From contig NC_081542.1 in the NCBI RefSeq assembly GCF_901000735.1, positions 26,675,093 through 26,739,092 of the forward strand: a DNA stretch of 64,000 nucleotides. The letters are read 5' to 3'. The notes beneath the pieces are model-generated. The model had not been told where the DNA came from. It saw nothing but the letters and a program-made list of their open reading frames with translations, and did no database searches. Shown in pieces: positions 35,319-45,900 of this stretch (positions are counted from its first letter, which is position 1; each line of letters opens with the position of its first letter). A program made the position numbers and the translations under genes. The stretch comes from Corylus avellana (taxonomy: Eukaryota > Streptophyta > Magnoliopsida > Fagales > Betulaceae).

Positions 35319-35984
35319 GGTGGCACTGCAAAATTTCAAAAGGAAAGAAATCAGAAATAAAGATGTAAAAATCTTTAAAATATCACAAAATAATTTTAAA
35401 ATTATTTTGATGCAAAGTAAAACAGTTATAATAATATGCGCCATGTGATGGGTGCAGGTATGAACAGTAGGTAAAACACGACCGTCAGGGGGAGTGTTTA
35501 AACAAGATAAAGTCCTAATGGGAGTAGGGTACTCATCAGACTCTAGTCCTGAAAACCTATTAATCAACCTATTAATATCAATTTCAAATTTGGAAACGAA
35601 CTCAAACTGAATTTTAGTACCAAATTTGACAGCAGAAACACCAATCTCATCAACAGAAAATGGATAAAGCAAAGAAAGAAAAGGCATGCCAAGAATAACT
35701 TTTTCTTTCATGTTTTTAACAAGAACAGCAGAAGTATGAAAGCGAACATTCTTTTGGCAAACATGAATGTTACCGAGTTCATACTCAATATGCAACTTGT
35801 TTCCACTGGCAGAATTTAATCTTTGAGTGGAAGGTTCAAAATATTTTTTGGGAACAAAACCTTCTTGAATGCAATTCAAGTCAGAACCAGAATCAATCAA
35901 AGCAATAGCATCAAAAGCATATTCATCAGAAATACGGATATGAATTTTTGAATACCATTTGGGAGGAACAACTTTAGAAATCAT
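35319..35984 (-). pseudogene. Component B aspartic protease, followed by a linker without RT
   Basis: The protease carries VVPPKWYSKIHI, the active site ALIDSGSDLN and ILGMPF. It is about two-thirds identical by eye to the component A protease, so it is homologous but well diverged. After INRFSGLESDE the frame runs through about 70 codons of low-complexity, AT-rich linker straight into ORF2, with no reverse transcriptase or RNase H at all. It is joined upstream to the coat-protein frame across a frameshift near 36140. This is either the natural layout of a segment lacking polymerase or an internal deletion of about 2.5 kb. Confidence 0.75.
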
Positions 35985-36138
35985 ACTGACAACCTTAACC
36001 TCATCAGAGAGAGGTTTATGGGTGGATTCAGCCTCATCATCATGCTCAGAAATTTTAGTGTCTTCGTTACTGGAAGCACTTTCTGGAAAACATTTGTTAA
36101 GATTTAACAGCAGAAGCTGTTGTTGTAAATCTTTATTT

Positions 36139-37017
36139 TCAGTTCTTCACAGCTTGCAGATCAGTCTGCAATTTCACAATATCTTTCTTGATGTTACTGA
36201 TCTCATGCTGCAATTCTGAGACAGTAAGCACTTTGTTTTTCGGGTTTGAAAAACGTTTCAAAGTGTCTTCAAGAGAGATCTTGGAAGTAGCTGGTTTTTC
36301 AAAATCTTTTAACATGAGTTTCTTAAGTTTTTTAAGATACTCTTCTTTTAACTCAGGATTATCAATTTTTGAAATCAAAGTTAAAAGCAAATCTTCTTGT
36401 TCTTCTGATTTGGACATCATTGAACAAGTTTTTGTGTTGCAGCAAGAACCGGCACAGTTCTCAAATTTGTAACAATTTTCATAAACAGAAGAATCAGAAT
36501 GATAATCAGAATCCGAAGAGGATGGAAGATCATCATTAGAAGAATAATCAGAAAATCCATTGTTTTGGAAAATTCTGAAAATCTTTTGCTTTTCATCGTC
36601 CTTGATGTTTAAAGCATTAATCTCTTGTTTAATCTTTTTGGGAGGTTTAGGGCACTTGTCAGCATAGTGTCCAGTTTCTCCACAATTGAAACATTTATCT
36701 TTTGAAAAATATTTTTCAAATTTAGAGCCTTTACTCCGTTTGGGAGGTTTAGAAAATTTAGGTTTGTTAAATTTTCTTGTCTTAGCTCTGTTGTAATATG
36801 GAGGGGAAGATTTCGCAAAATCTTTTCTGGTTTTCTTCTTATGCTTCTTTGAAGGAGCAATAGGAGGCAAACCGAATTGTTCGCAGAAATTTCCCATTTC
36901 ATACTTAGCTTTCTTGGCGTTCTTAAGCTGCTGTCGGATCATTTTTTGATCGATGCACATCTTAATACCAAGTTTTTTCACTGTGGAGAATAAATCTCCA
37001 TAGGTTAATCTTTCAAA
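36139..37017 (-). pseudogene. Component B coat protein with zinc knuckle (5' end in gap)
   Basis: The frame comes out of the N gap with LTYGDLFSTVKKLGIKMC and MGNFCEQFGLP, a conserved caulimovirid coat-protein end. It continues with a Lys/Arg-rich stretch, a CCHC zinc knuckle (CFNCGETGHYADKC), an acidic Ser/Asp-rich part, and a coiled-coil-like tail (LTVSELQHEISNIKKDIVKL). The stop at 36139 results from a one-base frameshift; the homologous continuation toward the protease is open in the next frame. In caulimovirids this protein packages the genome. The gap hides its N-terminal part and whatever lies before it. Confidence 0.82.
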
Positions 37018-37117
37018 NNNNNNNNNNNNNNNNNNNNNNNNNNNNNNNNNNNNNNNNNNNNNNNNNNNNNNNNNNNNNNNNNNNNNNNNNNNNNNNNNNN
37101 NNNNNNNNNNNNNNNNN
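37018..37117. other. Assembly gap (100 N) inside the viral array
   Basis: Exactly 100 N, a conventional placeholder of unknown true length. Component A type sequence lies on the high side (from 37118) and component B type on the low side (to 37017), so the A/B junction is unsequenced. Confidence 0.95.
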
Positions 37118-39197
37118 CAGAGATGGGGAGTTGCTTATTCTTTTTTAAATCAACCATTTCATTCCTGATATTACGAATCTCGGATTTCAAGTCTGAGATT
37201 GTAACTGCTTTGGATTTTTGTTTTGAAGATTCTTCCAAAGTTTTTTCAGGAGATGTTTTAGTATTGCTTTGTTCCTCTTGATTGGTCAGAACAGAACAGG
37301 TACTAATACAATTGTAGTTGATTTTATTAAGAAGAGGAAACTCAAAATCTTTCGTAGGATTGATAGATCCGTTCCAGATCTTTTGGAGTTTTAATTCCGT
37401 TTCGATCTTACAAAAGGTTTGTTCAAGAATCCTGATGTTGGAATCAGTTAGTTCTTGAGGGGCCTTTTCAAAATTGGTGCTAATACCTTGTTCATAGGAA
37501 CTAGCAATGTTTTCTGAAAACTCATCAATAAATTTGCCAATCTTCTCAAGGTCTGTTTGAGAAGTCTTTTGATATGAAAGTTTTGACAAATCAGGGAGAG
37601 ATTCGGAAATGAAATTGTTTTGCTCGATGATTCTCCTATCGTTTGTGATAGGGTCCTTATCATGAGTTTTGAAAGGGGAACACTTAACAACCATGTTGTT
37701 GACATCCAGAAGGGTGTTTGTAGTGGGAGGATGGGAAGATCTGACGACAGATTTATCCTCTTTAACAAACTTCTGTTTGACAACGTTCAAAACATTTTCG
37801 TCCGGAAAACGTTTTTGGAGAAAATCAAAAAACAAAATGTGAGTCTGGGACTCGATCATAGCTTCGGCCCATTGGACCTTGATACGATCTCGTTCCTTTT
37901 GGGAATACTTAGCACGGTAAGAATGCCTTAACTCACGATTTTCTTTTGAAGAAAAATCCTTGTTCAAAGCTTTCCAATCAATAACAGAGAAAAAGTCTTT
38001 GATGTGAGCAGTGATAACATTACACTGATGGGGAAAATCAGGTGTAACTGGAGCAACAAAATCAGAAGCAGAGGGAGAAAGAGATCCGCGATCGTCATCC
38101 GTCAGTAGATGATTTTTCGTGGAATAAAAAGCAGATGAAACTTGGGAATCAGTGGAAATTCCTTTGAGTTTCAAACCAGGATTAACAGTGGGATGAAGAT
38201 GAGGAGAATCGTTAAGGGATTCGTCGACATCTTTATCTCTACGACGGAGTCCTTCTGAGGTCGTTGAACCAGCAAAAGAATTCCTTCGTTCGTTAATCAA
38301 CAGGGGACGTTCAATTCTATTTGAAAATCCCAAATCAGCAAAATTGATTTTAACAGATCCATCCATGTATTGTTGGATGTAATCAAGATTAGAGGCATCG
38401 TTAACTACTCGAGAAGGTTTTGCAACATTCTCCAAAAGCCACTCGTTGGGGAGTTCAATCTCCGACCACCGAATCATTTTTGGGGTTTTAATATGGGCAT
38501 TCTGAGTAGAGCTCTGAATCAACAGAGTCGATTCGCCAGTATTCTTAATCACAGCACGTGGATCAAGATTTGTTTTTATCAACTTGTAATAAACACGATA
38601 GATGATAGCAACAGGATGGCTACCAACTTCCATGTTATAACCAGATGTGAGAATATTCAGCGTCAGTGCTTCCAGAATATGAACATCGGTTAAACTCAAA
38701 GTCATGTTTGGAAAAACATCAAAGTGGACAGGGCCACCAAACAGAGATGACTGAATCAAACTGATAATGCTTGTTTTAAAATCAAGAAAACGAGCATCTC
38801 GTAAACAAAGCAAGACAGATGCATTAATACCGAGTCGAGTCAAAGATTTGACTGCAACTTGGACAGAACCAACATGCAAAAATCTGAACTTTTTAGCAAG
38901 AGCATTGTTAACAAAACGCTTGCTGAACAAGGTAATAGTCTGATTATTACCCGAGACCGGGAAGGTCTGTTCAACAGTTTTGACAGAATATTGAATCTTA
39001 AAAGAAGATTGAAACCAAGTAGTGTTGTAGATATCCCTAGCGTCCAGCTTGGGGATGTTCCACTTACTAAAATCAGCATTATCATCAACCAAAATATTTT
39101 CATAGTTAACCACGTCCGGTGGCAAACTGGAATTAGAGCTAACAGAAGAATTAGATCTGAACATTATGACATACAAACTAAACTCATAATCACTCAC
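37118..39197 (-). pseudogene. Second component A movement-protein region (partial)
   Basis: This is a near-identical copy of the first two-thirds of 29766-32834. Over about 680 codons I count only around nine amino-acid differences, for example Lys/Glu in DVHIL(K/E)ALTL and Met/Ile in YYKL(M/I)KTN. It has an intact movement protein and no stop until the N gap, which falls just before the protease region. It shares the leader sequence, including the repeated CGCAGACCCTTGGCCTA, up to about 39355. Confidence 0.85.
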
Positions 39198-39360
39198 TGG
39201 GTGAAGTCTTAAAGGATCTCATCCTAGGTACTCACTCACTGGTAAACTTCCTAAGTGTGTCCTCACTATGTGTATGACTAGCACACGCAGACCCTTGGCC
39301 TAACATACAGGTTGCGCAGACCCTTGGCCTAGCCCTCAGCACCTACTTAATGCCCTAAAA

Positions 39361-40079
39361 CGCCAAAAATTAAATAATGATACAATCATATAACTATATA
39401 AGTATATAAATGTTTACAGATAAGATACAATATATATTAATATTGACATTATATACTTAACCCATGTTAAGCATTAACATTTTAACATATTAACTAAATA
39501 ATACTATATGTAATATGATAATAGTGATTAGTGTGTGTGAGTGTGTGACATAAAGCGTTTTACATTGTGATTTAAAAAATATTTAATCTAAAATAAGAAG
39601 AAGAAAAAAATGCGATTGAAAAAAACACAATTTTTAAAATTGTAATTATTGAAATTGAAATAACAAACTGACTCTAAATAATACTCCATAACACAATTTT
39701 TATTCCTAAATCATAAATTTTGAATTTTGAATTTTGAATTTTTTATTAAATTTAATTTGGATTTGAATTTGATCTATGGTATATAAGTGTAATCGTAGTC
39801 ATCCAAAATATAGTGATGATCTAATAGCTGTTGGATGATATTAATGGATGACAGAAGTATGTATATGGTGTAACAGAGATACCGTAAGCTTGCCTTGTTT
39901 GATCTAATCTGACGAGTAATATTAAATGTTAAAAATGTATATACAGTCAATAGATCACATTGAACAAGCATACCAAATCTAAGGAGAGACACCCACGTGG
40001 GATAAGCTTTTTGGTAAAACGAATCAAACCGTTAATATTTAAAATTTAATTATTTTTCCAATCAAACCGTTAATATTCT
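39361..40079. other. AT-rich spacer between viral array and SPS3 promoter region
   Basis: It begins right after the viral leader is cut (about 39355-39360). Contents are TA-rich DNA, a GTGTGTGAGTGTGTGA tract, TTTTGAATTTTGAATTTTGAA repeats and nothing that looks like an exon. Confidence 0.6.
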
Positions 40080-40348
40080 ATCAATCAGATCTCTCCATTC
40101 CCTCGACTCTCCTCTCAGTCTCCACCATCGTCCTCGCCTCCTATCTCTGTTGCCGCTCCTACCACTCCCCCAGTGCCCCCAACAGCAACCATCACCACCA
40201 CCGCAGCAACCACACACCTCGACGCCTGGCTGAAGCTGAACGGCTCGTGCCCGGTTTCCAGGAACTTGCCGCTGCCAATCCCACTGTCCACGCCGCTCTC
40301 GGAGGTCGTTTCACTCTCGCAGTACGCTGCGGATCGGAGGCGGAGGAG
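40080..40348 (+). other. GC-rich orphan exon-like open stretch
   Basis: One forward frame is open from about 40080 to a possible donor at 40348 (GAGGAG then GTGATAAG). It encodes a hydrophobic segment (LSVSTIVLASYLCC), a His/Ser/Pro-rich linker, then RRLAEAERLVPGFQELAAAN and GRFTLAVRCGSEAEEVIRF. The composition differs sharply from the AT-rich neighbours. No ATG precedes it in the same frame and no partner exon follows before SPS3, so it may be a relic first exon. The family was not recognised. Confidence 0.35.
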
Positions 40349-40767
40349 GTGATAAGATTTGTGGGTTTTTCTTTTCTTTTTTGGTTATTTTTTTCTCCGT
40401 TTCTTCTTGGGTGGTGGGTCGTTTCGGGTTCTGCCGTTTGACGTGTTTGTTTGGTTGCCCAGAAAAATGTGTAAATATTTTTGAATGTGTTTGTTTGGCT
40501 GATCCTTTCTCCCCATAATTATCTGCTGTTGGTTTTGATATCCAATCTGTTTTAATATTTTTATTTAATTTTAATTGGTCTCGGGTACAATTTTAAATAC
40601 CCACCATTTGCGGTTCGGGTATACGCTCGATCCGACCCGTGCCCACCCCCGACTCCCAGCTGTCTAATCCCCTGCCAATTGTAAGTTTGTAACAGTGGAG
40701 GAGTAAATAAATTATTTTAAGGTGCATGTGGCTGAGTTTCGCCGTCGTCATAAAATTGTTAACGCTT

Positions 40768-40774
40768 TATATAA
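40768..40774 (+). promoter_or_regulatory. TATA box of the SPS3-like gene
   Basis: TATATAA lies 95 bases before the chosen start codon, followed by a pyrimidine-rich leader (TCTCTAAG, CTCTCTCTGTG). The spacing suits a short 5' untranslated region. Confidence 0.5.
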
Positions 40775-40868
40775 TTTGCTCTTACTTTGACCCGCCGCTT
40801 CTCTAAGTTCCAACCCCATTTACTCTCCAAAGCTCTCTCTGTGTTGAGCTTGATCTTTGTTGTCGACG

Positions 40869-42937
40869 ATGTTATTTTCTCGGATTTCGAGGATTCAGAG
40901 AACCAGCTTTAATGGGTGTGGGTGGCTTCTCTCTCACCGACCTGACAACCGTCACCAGTTCTTTCGCTCCGAGAGTCCTCGCTCTTGTACAGATTCTACT
41001 GCTCAAAAGGTAACGCCCCTTTGTAATCTGAATCCCTTTTAATGTTTTCTTTTATTCCATGAATTGAATCTTTCATGTTCTTTGTTGAGCTAGTATTGTT
41101 ACAGTATGTAATTGTACTAGGTTCAGGTGGGTATATGTTGTAGTATGGTGAATGCTTTTCAATGCTAGGAACTGATCAGGAGGCTTTATTTGATGATGGG
41201 TTGTTGTTGTTTTTGTTGGTGTTGGTGGTGCTGTCTTTAGCTTTGAACTTGATAGGACTGAGTCTTAGTGGTGATTGCAACCATTTTGTGATTGATGGGA
41301 TTTGTTTCCATTTGAAATGTAATACTGTGGTTGCTGTTTTTGGTCTCAACTGGTGAGATTGAAGTTGCAAGATGATATTCGTGAGGAGTTGTTCTGGAAT
41401 TTACCTGATAATACCCGATGCTACTGGTAAATTTAAAAGACAAGATGACTTGAGAAACCACTACAGTACTCAAAGTTCACTTATTTGAAGAAAATCCTTG
41501 TGTTCCTTTCTCATATATGCATCATTGTTGTTATCGATTTTCTCCTGTTTCCAGCCTTTGTTCTTCTTCGCTTTTATATTTGTTGGAGTAAAGGTCTTTT
41601 TAAATGACAATGATTGGTGCTTGTACATATCTATTGACCACTTATATCGTTCTTGATATTATTTGTGGTGATTAGTAGGTTTTGGGTTGTAGAGAATTTT
41701 TTTCCTGGGGTTTGCCTGCCTTGCACGGTTTTAGACATAAAATCCATCACCAGAGCAGCTCCATAGTTGAGGTAAGGTGTAAAATTTTATTTTTCTTGCT
41801 TTCCTGGAATGCCAATTTGTTTATCAGTGTTTATATAGGAAAGCTATAAAATTGATAGCAATATTGTTCAGTTCTTTCGATGCATTCTACAGTATAGCTA
41901 TAGTATACATTGGTATTATTTTATTTATGCATTTCAGCTTAGTTGGGACATTGATTGGTTTATCAATACTCAACAGTGCAATGTTATTGTCAAACTTCCT
42001 TGCCTGCTTTGATTAGATAGTGGCTTTTTATTTTGGGGGGGAGGGTGTTGTTTCTATTGTCTGTCTCTTAATTCTTGAACTTTCATTTATCCCAAGTAAT
42101 TTATAATGTAGTGCAACTTTGGCTGAAGTGAACTGAAATTTCATCCTAAGTACATTCTGAAATTTAATAGCTGGTCAGTCAATCTTGGCATTTCGTATGA
42201 TCTTAAGTTTTGACTTGAAATTAATTCACCTGGGCAATCACAGTAAAGGATCGAATATGATAATATCAACTAAAGAACCAAAGCTGCACCTGTACTTATC
42301 ATTAATAATTTGGTGTATAGAGTTAAAAATAAGAAGGCTGAAGGTGAAAACCCCTGGGAGGAGGGGGATACAAAACCCAATGCCTGTAGTATGCAGATGT
42401 TGAAGTTTTCAATTTGTTTCTGAAAAGGTGGTTGTAAGTTGATGATGGTATAGAGCAAGGTGAAGATTTTTAATGTATGTTGCTTTCCAAATGATGTTAC
42501 TGCTATATACAGATGATACTTTCTGGTAGCTAAATCTTCACTTTTCTTCACTCAGCGCAAAGAGAAAGAAAAAAGAAAAACATAAAAAAAAAGAAGATAA
42601 AAGATAAATAAGCTTTGTTGTAGTAAATACTTTGTAGTATTGGCAACTAGGCGTTTTATGGAAGTTGAGGGTTTCAAGGATGTAAGGTATTGCTTCTGGT
42701 GAATATGGTAGACCATTGGAGCTTCATAAGGCTTTCTTGATAAATGTGGATTGGGTTCCATTGGGGGTTACATCATGGGGTTTGTGTGGTGGCTTTGTGT
42801 GCATGTTTGTGCATCTAGGTGTGTCCGTGTTGAAATTTATTAAACAATGAAAATGGGGATCTGTTTTGATAAGGATTGTGGTTTATTAGCAACTGAGGAG
42901 GTTTAGATCTTGATGAGGTTTATGCCTTTTGAGCATA

Positions 42938-42973
<36 letters not shown>

Positions 42974-45900
42974 GTTAAATTGGGTAAACGTTTTCCAGGT
43001 GTGGAGCCTATTTTAGATCTTGATGAGGTTTATGCCTTTTGAGCATAAAATGGAGAGAGAGAGAGAGAGAGTTAAATTGGGTAAACATTTTCCAGGTGTG
43101 GAGCCTAATGTAGATCTTGATGAGGTTTATGCCTTTTGAGCATGGAGAGAGAGAGAGAGAGAGAGAGAGTTGTTAAATTGGGTAAACATTTTCCAGGTGT
43201 GGAGCCTATTTAACTTGTAGCATAGGTTATATTGAACTGAACAAAGCTTTGTCTGGTTTGTGCTTCACAAATTCCCTTGTGCCAGACAGAAGGTGGATCT
43301 TTATTGAGCATCCTGATCCTAATGCTAAATAGACATTGTTGATGCTATTTTAAGAATGGTGAACCCCACTCGGCGACTTCTAATAAGATTGAATTACTTA
43401 TCATTTTTTTTTAAATTTTTTTATTTTTTTATTTTTTTATTTTTTATGAATGGTGAACCCTTTTTTTGTGGTTCAAAAATGTATGACCAAGCTCCTGAGA
43501 CTCAGGATGATTTGTTCCCCTTCTAGCCCTTTTAGCATTGTTATTATTAATTTGTAATCGTCACATATGTCACATTTTCTATTTGCTTATTATACATTAG
43601 ACACTAGCCTTTCTTTAGGAGACTTTTTTTTCCCCATTTTACCTTAACCTTTCTTCCTCACTTTATTGGAATTGTCAAATACTCTTTTCTCTAGGAACAA
43701 GAAGACCCATTTTCACTTGTTGCTGATGAACTATCACTTGTTGCTAACAGACTACGGTCGATGGTAGTTGCTGAGGTATCTGATTTCTTTTCCCCATGCT
43801 TTTATCATTTCTTGCTGACAAAGTAGTAGGTATTGCTTTTGGGACATATATGGTTGGAAGTAGTAGTAGATATCATAGTTTGTAATATAAACATTCAATT
43901 TGATATCTTGTTATCAAATCTGGATTTCATCTGATCCAGGTCCCTAAGCTTGCATCAGCTGCTGAGTACTTCTTCAAAATGGGGGTGGAAGGAAAGAGAT
44001 TTCGTCCCACGGTAATACAAATATTATTTTTATGCTAACTTTGAGGGGTTTCCCATATTTGGGGTGGTAGCTGGTTGTCATCTTATCTTTTATAGTAATT
44101 CATGCTTTAACTGAGTCTTTTTTAGTTAGGCATTTCTCTTGTATACTTTCCTTGTAGCGTCCTTTCTCTTTTAAAACATATCGATTACTTATAATAAAAA
44201 AACACTGTGAGTCTGATCTATAACCGATAAGTGTTCTGTATGCACTTTGTTTTTTTCTTTCTACTACCTTGTTTTAAAAAGACCTTTAAGGTTATTGTCT
44301 CAAGTCAAAGCTAATCTCAAATGGCCATAACTCCGTCTACCTTACACCAAATTATGAACATTTAAAGAAGCAAATGATACCCAAAATAAGTTCAATACTA
44401 TAACTAGGGCTATCAATATTTGACATGATCCGCGGACCCAACACAAATCCAACATGAAATTAGTGAGTTAGGGTGAGGGGTCTAGCCTATTTAATTAAAA
44501 TAATTGGTTAGGGTTGACCTATATAGTTTTATACCTATGCCTTGACATAACCCAAAAGGTCTAGCAATTTTTGACACGACCAGAAAATCCGACACGAACC
44601 TAACATGAAATTAGTGGGTTAGGCTTGAATGGTTTGATCTGTTTAATAAAATGAGTTGGGTTAGAGTTGACTTATATATGCTTATATTCATGCCTCAACA
44701 TGACATGAATCCGACATGCAAACACGAATTGTGACCCCTAACTTAATCATTGTTTTGCTTGTATTTTGCTATGTGGAAATTATGCTAGCTATGTGGTTTA
44801 TTAGTTTACACTTTTTGGTATTTAACTTGTATTTTGTAGTTTTTGTCTCATCATCTTCCATGTATGGAATAACATAGGTAGTTTTTATGCAGGTTTTATT
44901 ATTGATGGCAACAGCTTTGAATGTGTCTATACCACAACCATTTCCCAGTGAGCCAGTAGATGCTTTGTCAAAGGAACTACGTGCAAGACAACAATGTATA
45001 GCTGAGATCACAGAGATGATTCATGTCAGTTCTTTAGAATTTTGTGCTTCTATTAAATGCTTTTGTGCAATATTTTTCTGATCCTGAAACATATTTGGAT
45101 TATCAGTTCTTGCATGGGGATAGATCATGACTGAATGTTCAAGTGATCTTAATTTTTAGCATTGTAGCTCATTTAATCATACAAAATAATTGCATTGTCA
45201 AATGGTTGAGACGAATTGCTTTATTGAAAAACAATGTATGTCAATACAAAAATGACCTTGTATCTCGTTCAAACTGTGTCATGAGATTTTGTCCTCATGC
45301 ACCTTGGTTTTAGTATGCATTTAAGCTACACAAAGGTGAAGTTTGTTGACCTCCTAACATCACTGACTATCTTTTTCATCAGTTTGTCTTTTATTTTCCT
45401 CCTACTATTATTGAATGAAAATAACTATTTTGTACCATTTCCACATCAGGCAATACTCTCTAAGTTCTTACAGTTATATCAGTCTTCTGCTTTTTGCCTC
45501 AAGTTGGATCCAAATATCTGCTTCTCATTGAGAGAAAAAAAGTTCTGAATAAATTTTATTTTGAATTGGAGTTCTATATTGATATGCCAAAAGATCAACA
45601 AACTTCCATCAAAATTTTAAATTCTACTCATTTTAGTTATTTGTGACTCAGAATCAGACTCCTTTAGCAAGATGCGAAATTCAGTTTAACCACATCATCA
45701 ATAGTTGGAGCCTGAAGTATGGAATGTCATCGAGTCTTTTTCTTTTTTTGGTTCTCTTTTCTTTTCTCATGCTGTTTGTATGTTCTTTCCCTATTCTACC
45801 GTTTATTCACTTTCTGCCATATTTTCATTCTAGCGTTTTTGATGGTGGCTCAGCTCTGAATTTGGTTGCTGGAAAGAAAATGGAAAAGAGTGGGGAAAAA

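Larger units (their letters stand above)
26860..39360 (-). mobile_element. Endogenous caulimovirid (florendovirus-like) head-to-tail array
   Basis: About 12.5 kb of plant pararetrovirus DNA lies on the minus strand. In sense order it reads: truncated leader and movement-protein part of component A (39360-37118); gap; coat protein, protease and ORF2 of a second component B (37017-34050); intergenic promoter region; tRNA-Met primer site; leader; component A with movement protein, protease, reverse transcriptase and RNase H (32834-28748); ORF2 (28779-27670); a second intergenic copy (27669-26860). There are no LTRs and no integrase, and a 30K-type movement protein is present. This fits Caulimoviridae rather than an LTR retrotransposon. 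A polyprotein plus a downstream ORF of unknown function matches the described florendovirus layout. Gene disruptions are noted in the separate entries. Confidence 0.85.
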
